A DNA stretch of 64,000 bases from Nitrosomonadales bacterium (GCA_024642775.1 JAHEAL010000001.1:92586-156585), one strand, 5' to 3'. Positions 29,067 through 39,174 are shown, counted from the first letter of the stretch. Made by a program: numbers and translations. The notes: a model not told the origin generated them from the sequence alone.

Positions 29067-30260
29067 ATGCTTTTTATAAATCCCAGAATACTGATACTTG
29101 CATCATTAACGGCGCTTGCTCCTTTTGCAATTGATACTTATTTACCAGCCTTTCACGTCATGGAAATAGATTTGAGTACTAATTCAAATTATATCCAACA
29201 AACCTTAACTTTTTACTTAATCCCTTACACATTCATGACAATCTTCCACGGTGCTATTTCGGATTCGATTGGAAGAATAAAGACCATTAAATATGGATTA
29301 ACGCTTTTTATTATTGGATCAATTGGGTGCGCCTTATCAACATCAATAGAGATGTTATGGATTTCAAGAATACTTCAAGGTATGGGGGGTGGGGCTGGTA
29401 ATGTAGTAGCACGCGCAATGGTAAGAGACCTTTACAGTGGGGCTATGGCACAAAAAGTAATGGCAACTGTACAAATTATATTTGGGATCGCACCCGCAAT
29501 TGCACCAATGGTAGGTGGACTTTTACTTAATTTTAACTGGCAATCCATTTTTATCTTTTTGGTTATTTATTCTATTTTAATCACTTTTTTTTCAACGCGA
29601 TTTTTACCAGAAACTGTTGATGAAAAAGATAGGCTTCCTTTTAATATGCACTCCGTATTAACGCGATATAAAAATTTATTAATAGATAATAATTTTATTT
29701 TTTTAGTACTTGCGGTGTCATTTAATTTCTCAGCATTTTTTTTATATGTTCTCGCTAGTCCAATTTTTCTTGTTGACCACCTTGGACTTAACTCATCACA
29801 ATTTGGGTACTTATTTATTCCTACTGTAACGGGAATGATACTAGGTTCTTTTATATCAAAAAGAACAGCAGGAATTGTTAGCCCAGATAAATTGCTAAAA
29901 TTTGCATACACATGGATGATTTTAATTGCATCAGTAAATGTATTTTTTTGTTATTTCTTTCAAAATATTTTATGGATAAATATAGGTTTTGTGGCGTTAT
30001 ATAATGTTGGAATGGCTTCTGCTATGCCGCTTATATCTATCAAAGCATTAGACTGTTTTCCAAAAGCAAGAGGAACTGCCGCTTCAGGACAAGCATTTAG
30101 CCAGATGTTTATTTCATCAATAGTTGCAGGAGTTGTTGTTCCTTTAGTGTGGGGATCTACATTCACCTTATCCTGCGCTATGTTATTTATTTTTTTACTA
30201 GGGTATTTTTCTATTACCAAAACTCAATCTTGGAATGATAATAAATCATTCCTCAATTAG
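29067..30260 (+). CDS. Bcr/CflA-type MFS efflux transporter
   Basis: Major facilitator protein of 397 aa with about twelve membrane segments, from [22 protein letters not shown] to the final [14 protein letters not shown]. The loop after TM2 reads [16 protein letters not shown], the family's D-x-x-G-R signature, and the [22 protein letters not shown]-like region is typical of Bcr/CflA drug exporters. The substrate is unknown. It follows pqqE by 20 bases; a link with PQQ export is only a guess. It probably has its own leaderless promoter. The 3' end overlaps the ferredoxin gene on the other strand by 15 bases. Confidence 0.88.
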   Translation: MLFINPRILILASLTALAPFAIDTYLPAFHVMEIDLSTNSNYIQQTLTFYLIPYTFMTIFHGAISDSIGRIKTIKYGLTLFIIGSIGCALSTSIEMLWISRILQGMGGGAGNVVARAMVRDLYSGAMAQKVMATVQIIFGIAPAIAPMVGGLLLNFNWQSIFIFLVIYSILITFFSTRFLPETVDEKDRLPFNMHSVLTRYKNLLIDNNFIFLVLAVSFNFSAFFLYVLASPIFLVDHLGLNSSQFGYLFIPTVTGMILGSFISKRTAGIVSPDKLLKFAYTWMILIASVNVFFCYFFQNILWINIGFVALYNVGMASAMPLISIKALDCFPKARGTAASGQAFSQMFISSIVAGVVVPLVWGSTFTLSCAMLFIFLLGYFSITKTQSWNDNKSFLN

Positions 30261-30572
30261 TAACTCTCTTTTTCCCTCTTTACCATTAAAGCTGTCTGCA
30301 TCAGGAAGAGGGTCTTTTCTTTCAGATAGTATTGGCCATACTTTAGCTAAGCGGGCATTAATTTCAATAAAATCTTGCTGATCCTCAGGAACATCATCCT
30401 CAGCAAAAATTGCTTCAGCAGGGCACTCAGCTACACATAAAGTACAGTCAATACATTCTTCCGGATCGATAGCTAAAAAATTAGGCCCCTCCACAAAACA
30501 ATCAACAGGACAAACATCTACACAATCTGTATATTTGCACTGAATACAATTTTCTGTAACTACGTATGTCAT
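30246..30572 (-). CDS. fdxA: 7Fe ferredoxin (FdxA type)
   Basis: Electron carrier of 108 aa. The cysteines match the Azotobacter FdI pattern: 9, 17 and 50 for a [3Fe-4S] cluster, and 21, 40, 43 and 46 for a [4Fe-4S] cluster, with extra cysteines at 12 and 25. The acidic C-terminal tail is usual for FdxA. It is the last gene of the minus-strand sulfur operon, 11 bases after cysN, so it could supply electrons for sulfite reduction, since no cysJ is present. That role is inferred from position. The 3' end overlaps the transporter gene convergently. Confidence 0.93.
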   Translation of the reverse strand: MTYVVTENCIQCKYTDCVDVCPVDCFVEGPNFLAIDPEECIDCTLCVAECPAEAIFAEDDVPEDQQDFIEINARLAKVWPILSERKDPLPDADSFNGKEGKRELLIEE

Positions 30573-30583
30573 TTTTATTTCCT

Positions 30584-31867
30584 TTAAAAAATTTCGTTAA
30601 TCATTCCTGCGCCAACAGTCTGATTTGAAGAGTCGTCAATAATAACAAATGAACCGGTCTTTCGATTTTCAAAATAAACATCCGCCATAATTGGCTGAGC
30701 TAATTTAAAATTAATATTAGCAATATCATTTGTTTCTATTTGACTTCCTTCTATTGACACTAAATTATTTATATCTATTTTATCAAATATTTTGGCAATT
30801 TTTGCTTTTGTAACTTTACTGGTATGCATAATCTTATAGGCCCTCGAAGGATTTAAACTATCTTCAGAAAGCCAACATACGGTCGCATTAAATTCCTTAG
30901 TTATTTTAGGGTTGGATTTATCTACGATCATATCCCCACGTGAAATATCAATTTCATCATTTAAAAGTATGGATACAGATTGAGGGGTTTGTGCTGACTC
31001 GATAATTTCATTACCTATTCTTATTTCTTTGATAGTTGTTTTTTGATTACCTGGTAGACATAAAACTTCATCACCTTTATTTATTTTTCCAGATTCAATC
31101 CTTCCCATAAAACTTCTGAAATCATGCAAGTCATGATTTTCTGAGTCTCTAGGCCGACATACATATTGTATTGGAAATCTGAATGATTCATGGGTGTCTG
31201 TTGGGTTAGTATCACAGTTTTCAAGTACCTCTAATAATGTTTTACCTTTAAACCAGGACATATTTTCTAATCTATCAACAACCATATCTCCATTGAGTGC
31301 AGATAATGGTATAAAATTAACTTCAAATTTACTTGTTTCGTTTATCTGAATTGATTTAAAAAGATGCGTATATTGATCTTTAATGTTGTTAAACGTACCC
31401 TCATCATAGTTAACTAGATCCATTTTATTGATTGCGACAATGAACTGTTTTATTCCTAACAACTTTGATATATAAGTGTGTCTTTTTGTCTGAGTTAAGA
31501 TACCTCTTCTTGCATCAATTAATATTACAGCTACCTTTGCTGTTGAGGCAGCAGTAACCATATTCCTAGTGTATTGCTCATGGCCTGGTGAGTCAGCAAT
31601 AATATACTTTCTATCTGGAGTATTGAAATAACGATAGGCTACATCGATAGTAATTCCTTGTTCACGCTCGGCTTGAAGTCCATCAGTTAATAAGGATAGA
31701 TCAACCGCATCCAAACCTCTTTTTTTAGAAGTTTTTTCTATCTGATTAAGAGTGTCAGAAAGGATTGTTTTGGTATCATACAAAAGGCGACCAATTAACG
31801 TGCTTTTTCCATCATCGACACTCCCGCAGGTTATAAATCTTAATAATGAGTCTGATTTGTTAGTCAT
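30584..31867 (-). CDS. cysN: sulfate adenylyltransferase subunit 1 (GTPase)
   Basis: GTPase subunit that drives ATP sulfurylase, 427 aa. The elongation-factor-like motifs are all visible: [15 protein letters not shown] near residue 13, [11 protein letters not shown] and NKMDL. The length shows there is no fused CysC (APS kinase) domain. It works with CysD, encoded immediately upstream; the two share one base at the junction (TAATG). Absence of APS kinase agrees with the APS-type CysH in this operon. Confidence 0.97.
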   Translation of the reverse strand: MTNKSDSLLRFITCGSVDDGKSTLIGRLLYDTKTILSDTLNQIEKTSKKRGLDAVDLSLLTDGLQAEREQGITIDVAYRYFNTPDRKYIIADSPGHEQYTRNMVTAASTAKVAVILIDARRGILTQTKRHTYISKLLGIKQFIVAINKMDLVNYDEGTFNNIKDQYTHLFKSIQINETSKFEVNFIPLSALNGDMVVDRLENMSWFKGKTLLEVLENCDTNPTDTHESFRFPIQYVCRPRDSENHDLHDFRSFMGRIESGKINKGDEVLCLPGNQKTTIKEIRIGNEIIESAQTPQSVSILLNDEIDISRGDMIVDKSNPKITKEFNATVCWLSEDSLNPSRAYKIMHTSKVTKAKIAKIFDKIDINNLVSIEGSQIETNDIANINFKLAQPIMADVYFENRKTGSFVIIDDSSNQTVGAGMINEIF

Positions 31868-32769
31868 TAAAAATACCCTTCTTTTTTTCTTTGTTCCATC
31901 GAGGCTTCTGACATTTGATCATCAAGTCGAGTAGCGCCTCTTTCTGAAATTCGTGTATCAGCTGTTTCAGCAATAATTTTTTTGACGGTATCGGCGTCAC
32001 TTTCAACCGGAGCAGTGCATGTAATATCACCAACAGTCCTAAATCTAACCATTATATTTTCTATTATCTCCTTTTCTCTTTGAGGAGTAACTGGTGTGAC
32101 TGGAACTATCGCTCCATCTCTCCTGATAATGTCTCTTTTATGAGCAAAGTAGATAGATGGTAATTCAAGATTTTCTCTTTCAATGTATTGCCACACATCC
32201 ATCTCAGTCCAGTTTGATATTGGAAATGCTCTTATATTTTCTCCTTTATGGGATAGGGCATTATATAAATCCCATAACTCTGGCCTTTGATTTTTTGGAT
32301 CCCACTGGCCGAACTCGTCACGAAAGCTCATAATTCTTTCTTTTGCTCGTGCCTTTTCCTCATCTCTTCTTGCTCCGCCTATGCAACAATCAAATCCAAA
32401 TTCATCAATTGCCTCCAAAAGTGTCACGGATTGATATTTATTTCTAGGCTCGAGTTCATAATTTAATCTAACTGTACCTCGCTCCATAGAATCTTCAACA
32501 GACCTTACTAACAGACGCTCACCCAGCTCACTTGTTTTTCTGTCTCGAAATTCTATAACTTCATCATAATTATGACCGGTATCAATATGCATTAATGGAA
32601 AAGGAAACTTTCCAGGACGAAAGGCTTTTTCCGCAATTCGAAGTAGACATAAAGAATCTTTTCCACCAGAAAACAATAAAACCGGATTACTACATTGCCC
32701 AGCAACCTCTCTCATAATATGAATGGCCTCTGCTTCAAGCCAATCTAAGTGTGATATTTCATTTTGCAT
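31867..32769 (-). CDS. cysD: sulfate adenylyltransferase subunit 2
   Basis: Catalytic subunit of ATP sulfurylase that forms adenylyl sulfate (APS); 300 aa. The N-type ATP-pyrophosphatase P-loop is LLFSGGKDSLCLLR at about residues 32-45, and the ending AIVPVTPVTPQ... with ERGATRLDD is typical of CysD. It begins on the last base of cysH and ends on the first base of cysN, so the three genes are tightly coupled. Confidence 0.98.
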   Translation of the reverse strand: MQNEISHLDWLEAEAIHIMREVAGQCSNPVLLFSGGKDSLCLLRIAEKAFRPGKFPFPLMHIDTGHNYDEVIEFRDRKTSELGERLLVRSVEDSMERGTVRLNYELEPRNKYQSVTLLEAIDEFGFDCCIGGARRDEEKARAKERIMSFRDEFGQWDPKNQRPELWDLYNALSHKGENIRAFPISNWTEMDVWQYIERENLELPSIYFAHKRDIIRRDGAIVPVTPVTPQREKEIIENIMVRFRTVGDITCTAPVESDADTVKKIIAETADTRISERGATRLDDQMSEASMEQRKKEGYF

Positions 32770-33503
32770 TAACTTTCCTTTTTATGAAGACCGCATTCTT
32801 TATTTTCTGCATTTTCCCACCACCATCTTCCGGCTCTTACATCCTCGCCAATCGATATGGGTCTTGTGCATGGAGCACAACCAATACTTGGATAGAATTG
32901 ATCATGAAGAGTATTGTATGGAATATTGTGCATTTTTATATAAGCCCATATTTCATTTTCAGACCAGTTTATTAATGGACTTATCTTATCAATATTAAAG
33001 GCTGTATCTTTTTCGATTAGTTTGTTGTCGATACGAGTAATTGACTGCTCTGAGCGTAGCCCGGTAATCCATGCATCATGTCCATTTAAAGCTTTCTTTA
33101 ATGGTTCAATTTTACGTATTTTGCAACACTCTTTTCTCGATTCCAGTGAGTTGTAGAAATCATTTATACCCTTAGCATCCACATAGGTTTTAACTTGAGA
33201 TGAATCCGGAAAAAAGATTTCTATTTTTTTTCTAAATTTAGAATTCACAGATGCAATAAGGTCATATGTTTCTGGAGGTAGCCTTCCCGTATCTAAAGTA
33301 AAAATTTTAAACTCAAAATTATATTCATTAAGGATATAGTAAATCACCATATCTTCAGCACCCATGCTCGAGGCAAAACATATTTTTTTATAACTTAGTT
33401 TTAATTTTTCAAAGAGGTTAACCGCGTCTTTTTCCTTTAAAAGGATTGCCTTCTCCAATTCTGGAGTAATATTTATTTGTTCAATTTTCTTTAGATCAGC
33501 CAT
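32769..33503 (-). CDS. cysH: adenylyl-sulfate (APS) reductase, iron-sulfur type
   Basis: Reduces APS to sulfite. From the chosen start the protein is 244 aa. It contains the ATP-PPase-like fold (ASSMGAEDMV), the cysteine pair 126-127 (ECCKIRK), Cys209 and Cys212 (IGCAPCTR) and the C-terminal catalytic ECGLH (Cys237). The four extra cysteines bind a [4Fe-4S] cluster and mark APS rather than PAPS reductases. A longer frame begins at 33566, but the ATG at 33503 has GGAG upstream and overlaps the DUF934 stop by 8 bases (ATGGCTGA). Confidence 0.95.
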   Translation of the reverse strand: MADLKKIEQINITPELEKAILLKEKDAVNLFEKLKLSYKKICFASSMGAEDMVIYYILNEYNFEFKIFTLDTGRLPPETYDLIASVNSKFRKKIEIFFPDSSQVKTYVDAKGINDFYNSLESRKECCKIRKIEPLKKALNGHDAWITGLRSEQSITRIDNKLIEKDTAFNIDKISPLINWSENEIWAYIKMHNIPYNTLHDQFYPSIGCAPCTRPISIGEDVRAGRWWWENAENKECGLHKKES

Positions 33504-34092
33504 TAAGATTTTTTCTCCAAGATGGTATTTCATCCAAAGTTGCTTGATAAGAATGGCTAAAGTCACTTAATCCTTTGATCGCCTCTTCTGCGGATCGACC
33601 TTCCTTAATTAAGAAGCTTGAAAAACCTGATCGGTCTAAAAAGAATAGTTGATCTTTGAGAATGTCGCCTAAAGCTCGAAGATCATTCTTAAACTTTAGT
33701 TTTCGTCTGATAAGGTTACCCAGTGAATAAATTCTTCCGTCAGCAAATTTTTCTATATAAATACCAATGACTGAAAATTTATTTAAATCTAAATTTAAAT
33801 TCGAAAGCCATTGAAAATCTTCATGAGAGTATAGCCATAATCCAACTTCAGAATATTTTTTTTCTATTTCATCTTTCCTCAATAGATATAATTTAAGTGG
33901 CAATAAAATTTTGCTTACATCAGGTAATTTTATTTTATTTAAATCATCATCCTCTGGGAAATTTTCCCCGGTTACTTTAAACATTACAACTTTACCAGCC
34001 TGTTTCTTTACTTCTTTTTGTTCGATTACTGGTAATAAAAACACCCAATCATTATTAACAATTTTTTTATTTAAAATTAATTGATTACTCAT
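33496..34092 (-). CDS. DUF934 protein of the sulfite reduction operon
   Basis: A 198-aa protein recognised by its place between cysI and cysH, as in other betaproteobacteria, and by the conserved C-terminal region (FADGRIYSLGNLIRRKL, then DLRALGDILKDQLFFLDRSGFSSF). No catalytic motif or cofactor site is apparent. It is thought to assist sulfite reductase, but the biochemical role is not established. It overlaps cysI by 4 bases and cysH by 8 bases. Confidence 0.88.
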   Translation of the reverse strand: MSNQLILNKKIVNNDWVFLLPVIEQKEVKKQAGKVVMFKVTGENFPEDDDLNKIKLPDVSKILLPLKLYLLRKDEIEKKYSEVGLWLYSHEDFQWLSNLNLDLNKFSVIGIYIEKFADGRIYSLGNLIRRKLKFKNDLRALGDILKDQLFFLDRSGFSSFLIKEGRSAEEAIKGLSDFSHSYQATLDEIPSWRKNLNG

Positions 34093-35744
34093 GCTTCTTC
34101 CTGGTAAATAATTTGTTTAAATGGATCAATACCGATTCTTGTGAAACAATCAATAAATAATTCTGAATCATCATTTCTAAGACTTAAGTATGTATCCAGA
34201 ATTTTTTTAACAACACCTGGAACTTGTTCTTCAGAAAATGAGGGACCAATAACTTTTCCTAAAGAGGCTTCATTTCCTTGTTGGCCCCCAAGAGTAATTT
34301 GATACCATTCAGAACCATCTTTATCTACCCCAAGAATTCCAATATTTCCAACGTGATGATGCCCACAAGCATTCATACAACCTGAAATATTTAATGAGAT
34401 ACTTCCAAGATCATAAATATAATCATAGTCATCAAATAAATTTTCTATATTTTTTGCGATGGGAATACTTTTAGCATTTGCGAGACTACAAAAATCTCCG
34501 CCAGGGCAGCATATGATGTCTGTTACTAGTCCAATATTTGCTTCGGCTAAATTATTTGTGATTAGGGATTCGTAAAGTTCGTATATTTTAGTTTCTTTAA
34601 CATCCGCCAATACTAAATTCTGTTCATGAGTGGATCTAATTTCACCATATGAAAATTGATCAGCTAGGTCTGCTACCGCTCTCATTTGATTCGATAAGAT
34701 ATCTCCAGGAGCACTCTGATACTTACCTTTAAGAGATATAGTTACAGATCGATAGCCTAATTGTTTATGAGGTCTTGTATTTCGCTTCAGCCAATTCACG
34801 AATGACTTATTATCGGAATATAAATTTTCAAGTTCTTGGCTTTCCAGTATTTCATAATCCGGAGATGTAAAAAATACTTTAACTCGCTTAATTTCATTAT
34901 CATCGAGCATGTTTGGTGAAGCATTACCATTATCCCAGTCAGCTTCTACCTGCCTCTTGAAATCATTAATACCCAAAGATTTAACTAAAATTTTAATTCT
35001 CGCTTTATACATGTTATCTCTTCGCCCATATAGGTTATAAATACGGATGATTGATTCACAATAAGAAAGCAAGTGTTTGATAGGAAGAAGCTCTTTCATT
35101 AATACTCCTATCATAGGCGTCCTCCCTAAGCCACCGCCAACATAGATATTTGCATAGAGATCTTGATTTTTTTCAATTAACTCCAGGCCGATATCATGAG
35201 TTTTAATTAGGGCACGATCGCTTTTTGAACCACTAATGGAGATTTTAAATTTTCTTGGGAGTAGAGCAAACTCTGGATGAAATGTACTCCACTGTCTCAA
35301 AATTTCAGCAATATACCTTGTGTCTATAACTTCATCAGGTGAGACGCCTGCAAAGGGGTCTGTGGTTATATTTCTGATACAGTTTCCAGAAGTTTGGATC
35401 GCATGCATTTCTACATCAGCCAATTTTTTAAGTATTTTTGGGGTATCTTCAAGTTTTGGCCAATTATATTGAATATTCTGTCTGGTACTAAAGTGTCCAT
35501 AACCTCGATCAAAATCATCTGCTATGTCAGCAAGGGTTCTTAGTTGAACTGATGACAACAAACCATAGGGAATGGCTACTCTAAGCATGGGAGCATGTCT
35601 TTGAATATAAAGACCATTTTGCAATCTCAAGGGCCTGAATTCTTCATCAGTCAATTCTTTTTTAAGAAAGCGATTCAGCTGGTCTTGGTACTGAGCAACT
35701 CTTTCATTAACTATATTTTGGTCTATTTGGTTGTATTTATACAT
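34089..35744 (-). CDS. cysI: sulfite reductase hemoprotein (nitrite/sulfite reductase family)
   Basis: Siroheme and [4Fe-4S] enzyme reducing sulfite to sulfide by six electrons; 551 aa. The duplicated ferredoxin-like halves are visible, with GNCIRNITTDPFAG in the first. The cluster and siroheme cysteines are in CCPGGDFCSLANAKS and NISGCMNACGHHHVGNIG near the C-terminus. There is no flavoprotein subunit (cysJ) in the operon, so reduced ferredoxin, possibly FdxA, is a candidate donor. A nitrite substrate cannot be excluded, but the neighbours indicate sulfite. Confidence 0.93.
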   Translation of the reverse strand: MYKYNQIDQNIVNERVAQYQDQLNRFLKKELTDEEFRPLRLQNGLYIQRHAPMLRVAIPYGLLSSVQLRTLADIADDFDRGYGHFSTRQNIQYNWPKLEDTPKILKKLADVEMHAIQTSGNCIRNITTDPFAGVSPDEVIDTRYIAEILRQWSTFHPEFALLPRKFKISISGSKSDRALIKTHDIGLELIEKNQDLYANIYVGGGLGRTPMIGVLMKELLPIKHLLSYCESIIRIYNLYGRRDNMYKARIKILVKSLGINDFKRQVEADWDNGNASPNMLDDNEIKRVKVFFTSPDYEILESQELENLYSDNKSFVNWLKRNTRPHKQLGYRSVTISLKGKYQSAPGDILSNQMRAVADLADQFSYGEIRSTHEQNLVLADVKETKIYELYESLITNNLAEANIGLVTDIICCPGGDFCSLANAKSIPIAKNIENLFDDYDYIYDLGSISLNISGCMNACGHHHVGNIGILGVDKDGSEWYQITLGGQQGNEASLGKVIGPSFSEEQVPGVVKKILDTYLSLRNDDSELFIDCFTRIGIDPFKQIIYQEEA

Positions 35745-36513
35745 GTAGATTATTACCTATTAATTTAATTCCGATGCCTAACAAGATTATTACTAATAAA
35801 ATCCGTACCCATTCGTCATTCGCTTTAGCATTTAATTTTGCTCCTAACCATACCCCTGGAATAGAGCCTAGAATTAGGTAAAGCAATAAACTAAAACTAA
35901 CTGTACCAATTGCAGCATGTCCGATGCCGCTGATTAATGTTAAAGGAACAGCGTGAGCAATATCAGTACCAATTATCTTTTTTATTGATAAAGATGGATA
36001 TATGAGCAAAAGCATAGTAACTCCAATTGCTCCAGCTCCAACTGAAGTTAAAGTAACAATAAAGCCCAATATTATACCTAAAACAATTGTGTATTTTTGT
36101 CTTTTAAAACTTGAAATATTAGGTCTTTTGAGAATTTTGGAGATGATGAGTGGTTGAAAAAAAACAGCAAAAGAAGTGATAATCAGCGCTATACCTAGGA
36201 ACAATTCAATAAAACTGGCCATTTGATTGTTATTTACAAGATTATGGCTGAGAAAATAACTAGTTAAAAAAGATGCAGGAATACTTCCTAACATTAACTG
36301 CTTTACAATTGACCAATCTATATGGTTTTGTTTATGGTGGCCTAATACGCCGAATGATTTAGTGATTGAGGCATACAAAAGATCAGTTCCAACAGCGATG
36401 GCAGCTGGAATCTTAAAAGCCATTATAAGAATAGGGGTCATGAGCGATCCGCCACCCACACCAGTGAGCCCAATTAAAATTCCAATAATAAATCCAGATA
36501 AAGTTAAAAGCAT
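35737..36513 (-). CDS. TauE/SafE family permease
   Basis: Integral membrane protein of 258 aa with about eight hydrophobic segments. The paired GLTGVGGGSLMTPILIM and TSVGAGAIGVTMLLLIYPSLS segments are the two inverted TauE/SafE repeats. The family exports or imports sulfonates, sulfite or related anions. As first gene of the cys operon, overlapping cysI by 8 bases, it may take up sulfate or remove excess sulfite; the direction is not determinable here. Confidence 0.88.
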   Translation of the reverse strand: MLLTLSGFIIGILIGLTGVGGGSLMTPILIMAFKIPAAIAVGTDLLYASITKSFGVLGHHKQNHIDWSIVKQLMLGSIPASFLTSYFLSHNLVNNNQMASFIELFLGIALIITSFAVFFQPLIISKILKRPNISSFKRQKYTIVLGIILGFIVTLTSVGAGAIGVTMLLLIYPSLSIKKIIGTDIAHAVPLTLISGIGHAAIGTVSFSLLLYLILGSIPGVWLGAKLNAKANDEWVRILLVIILLGIGIKLIGNNLHV

Positions 36514-36602
36514 AAAATTTTTTAAAAAAAACAGCTTGAATAATATCAGAATTTATATATAAAATAATAATATTAATAACTAATAATATATAAAAAAGTT
36601 AT
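36514..36602. promoter_or_regulatory. divergent promoter region of the cys operon and the CysB-like regulator
   Basis: This 89-base gap has only 8 G or C residues. It must hold promoters in both directions and probably the binding sites of the adjacent LysR regulator, since such regulators usually act on a divergent neighbour. TATAAA at 36589-36594 could be the -10 of the regulator. On the other strand a TTAAAA lies 6 bases before the permease ATG, a poor -10. Base composition prevents a firm call. Confidence 0.4.
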
Positions 36603-37535
36603 ATGAAATTACAGCAACTGAAATGTATCTATGAAATAGTTAATTCTGAATTCAATGTTTCTAGGGCTGCTGAAAACCTTCATACCTCTCAGCCAGGTGT
36701 GAGTAAACAAGTACAGCTTCTAGAAGATGAAATAAAAATTAAGATTTTTTCCAGAAATGGAAAGCGCTTGGTGGGATTAACAGAGCCTGGTAAGCATGTT
36801 TATGAGGCTGTAAAGGAAATTCTAAAAAAGGTTAAAAATATAAAACACGTATCTGATAATTATTCTAAATCAAATAAAGCTACCTTCACTATCGCGACAA
36901 CTCACACTCAAGCACGTTATAAGTTGCCAAAAGTCGTTGAGTGGTTTATGAAAAAGTACCCAGACATTAAGCTAAATATACACCAAGGAAACCCACTTCA
37001 GGTTACTCAGCAAGTTGAATCAGGAGAGGCAGATATTGGTATTGCGACTGAGTCTATAGGCTTAAACGATAAAATTTTTTCCATTCCATGTTATAACTGG
37101 AATCGAATTTTGATCACCCCTAAAAATCATGAACTTACTTCACAAATAGAACCAATTTCTTTGCAAGAGTTGTCAAAACATCCAGTAATTACTTACGATT
37201 ATGCTTTTACAGGTAGTACGGGGGTTTCAAAAGCTTTCAAGCAGGCGCATATTTCCCCAAACATAGTTTTGACAGCTATTGATGCGGATGTAATAAAGAC
37301 TTATGTAAAACTTAATCTAGGGATTGGTTTAGTTGCAGAAATGGCATACGATATTAATAAGGACAGTGATTTAAGTGAGATAGATGTTAGTCATTTATTT
37401 CCTGTGAGCACAACCCTGCTTGGCTTTAGAAAAGATTTGTTTGTTAGAACTTTTGTATTTGATTTTATACAAAAGTTTACAGGCCTGTCACCTGAAGCAA
37501 TAAGTAAAAAATTGAAGGATAGATATGAAGTCTGA
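36603..37535 (+). CDS. cysB: CysB-like LysR-type transcriptional regulator
   Basis: LysR-family activator of 310 aa. The N-terminal helix-turn-helix (residues about 1-60, MKLQQLKCIYEIVNSEFNVSRAAENLHTSQPGVSKQ) is very close to CysB/Cbl, and the ligand-binding domain has the TTHTQARY stretch found in this subgroup. It is divergent from the cys operon, which it probably activates under sulfur limitation with N-acetylserine or a related effector. Its 3' end overlaps fhs by 11 bases, an unusual partner. Confidence 0.92.
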   Translation: MKLQQLKCIYEIVNSEFNVSRAAENLHTSQPGVSKQVQLLEDEIKIKIFSRNGKRLVGLTEPGKHVYEAVKEILKKVKNIKHVSDNYSKSNKATFTIATTHTQARYKLPKVVEWFMKKYPDIKLNIHQGNPLQVTQQVESGEADIGIATESIGLNDKIFSIPCYNWNRILITPKNHELTSQIEPISLQELSKHPVITYDYAFTGSTGVSKAFKQAHISPNIVLTAIDADVIKTYVKLNLGIGLVAEMAYDINKDSDLSEIDVSHLFPVSTTLLGFRKDLFVRTFVFDFIQKFTGLSPEAISKKLKDRYEV

Positions 37536-39174
37536 TTTAGAGATATCTCGAGAAAAAAAATTATTAGACATCAAGGTTGTAGCTAAAAGAATTGGCCTAA
37601 GTGCTCAGGAGATAACCAGTTATGGTCCGTATATTGCAAAAATAAATAAAGTTCCAACCCGAAGAAAGCAGGGTAAATTAATTTTGGTGACGGCAATGAG
37701 CCCAACACCTGCGGGAGAAGGAAAGACCACCACCACTGTAGGATTATCTGACGCTTTAAGAAAGCTTGGAAAAAATTCTATAGCTTGCCTAAGAGAGCCT
37801 TCATTAGGCCCAGTCTTTGGTATGAAGGGCGGTGCATCTGGAGGCGGCTATTCACAAGCACTACCCATGGAAGAGATTAACCTTCATTTCACTGGTGATT
37901 TTCATGCGATCACATCCGCAAATAATTTATTGGTTGCCATGATAGATAACCATATTTTTCATGGAAATAAGCTAAATATTGATACTAATAATATTTTAAT
38001 TAGAAGATGCTTGGATATGAATGATCGATCTCTGAGGGATATTGAGCAAGATGGTATCAAGTACCAAAGACATTCAAAATTTGATATATCAGTAGCATCT
38101 GAGGTAATGGCGATATTTTGTTTAGCTAACGATTTAGATGATTTAAGTAAACGCTTGGGTAATATCTTAATCGGGTTTAGTAAAACTAATAAGCCAATAT
38201 ATGCCAAACAATTAAAAGCAAATGGTGCTATGACAGCCCTTGTAAGAGATGCTTTTAAGCCAAACCTAGTTCAAACCATTTACGGAACCCCTGTAATTAT
38301 TCATGGTGGACCTTTTGCGAATATTGCCCATGGTTGCAATAGCCTTATGGCGACAAAATCAGCTTTAAAAATGTCGGACTATGTGGTGACTGAGGCTGGA
38401 TTTGGAGCAGATCTGGGTGCTGAAAAATTCCTGGATATTAAAACGAGATCGCTGGGCAAGGTTCCTGATGCGGTTGTTATTGTTGCTACAGTAAGAGCTC
38501 TTAAATACCATGGAGGGTTGGCAAAAGAAAAATTAAATAAAGAAAATCTTGATTGCTTAAGGAAAGGATTTTTGAATTTACAACGGCATATTCAGAACTG
38601 TAAGGATCAGTTTGGTTTAAACGCAGTGGTTGCAGTGAATAAGTTTAAATACGATACTCAAGCCGAACTCATGTGTTTAAAAGATCTTGTTGAGGGAGAA
38701 TCAACAGCCATGTTTGTTTGTGAGCACTGGGAGAAAGGTAACCTTGGGGCACTTGATTTGGCAAATGGCGTAATCGCAGAGACTAAAAAGAAAAATAAAT
38801 TCAAATACCTTTACAGTTTGAATGATGAGGTTGAAGAAAAAATAAAAAAAATAGCGACGAATATTTATAAAGCCAAAAAGATTCAATTGAGTGCTTTAGC
38901 TAAAAAGAAATTAAAATCATTTAAAATGCTACCAAATGTTCGTAAAATTCCTGTATGTATTGCTAAAACCCCATATTCATTTTCATCTGACCCCAAGCAA
39001 CTAGGGGCTGCAAGCAACCATATTCTAGAAATAAGGGACATCGATCTAAAATTCGGTGCAGGGTTTATTGTGGTAATCTGTGGTCCGGTGATGACCATGC
39101 CGGGACTGCCGAATAAACCAGCAGCTGAAAAAATTAAAATTAATAACAAAGGTGAGTTGGAAGGCTTGTTTTAG
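37525..39174 (+). CDS. fhs: formate-tetrahydrofolate ligase
   Basis: ATP-dependent formation of 10-formyl-THF from formate and THF; 549 aa, the usual length. The P-loop region TAMSPTPAGEGKTTTTVGLSD is at about residues 54-74, and the REPSLGPVFGMKGGASGGGYSQ and GMKGGA segments are family hallmarks, with PGLPNKPAAE near the end. In a methylotroph this enzyme links formate from methanol oxidation to purine and serine synthesis. Its start lies within the regulator gene's 3' end. Confidence 0.97.
   Translation: MKSDLEISREKKLLDIKVVAKRIGLSAQEITSYGPYIAKINKVPTRRKQGKLILVTAMSPTPAGEGKTTTTVGLSDALRKLGKNSIACLREPSLGPVFGMKGGASGGGYSQALPMEEINLHFTGDFHAITSANNLLVAMIDNHIFHGNKLNIDTNNILIRRCLDMNDRSLRDIEQDGIKYQRHSKFDISVASEVMAIFCLANDLDDLSKRLGNILIGFSKTNKPIYAKQLKANGAMTALVRDAFKPNLVQTIYGTPVIIHGGPFANIAHGCNSLMATKSALKMSDYVVTEAGFGADLGAEKFLDIKTRSLGKVPDAVVIVATVRALKYHGGLAKEKLNKENLDCLRKGFLNLQRHIQNCKDQFGLNAVVAVNKFKYDTQAELMCLKDLVEGESTAMFVCEHWEKGNLGALDLANGVIAETKKKNKFKYLYSLNDEVEEKIKKIATNIYKAKKIQLSALAKKKLKSFKMLPNVRKIPVCIAKTPYSFSSDPKQLGAASNHILEIRDIDLKFGAGFIVVICGPVMTMPGLPNKPAAEKIKINNKGELEGLF

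Noticed and set aside
33504-33566. N-terminal extension of cysH
   Set aside because: It lies within the DUF934 coding region and has no ribosome site, whereas the ATG at 33503 has GGAG and an 8-base coupled overlap.
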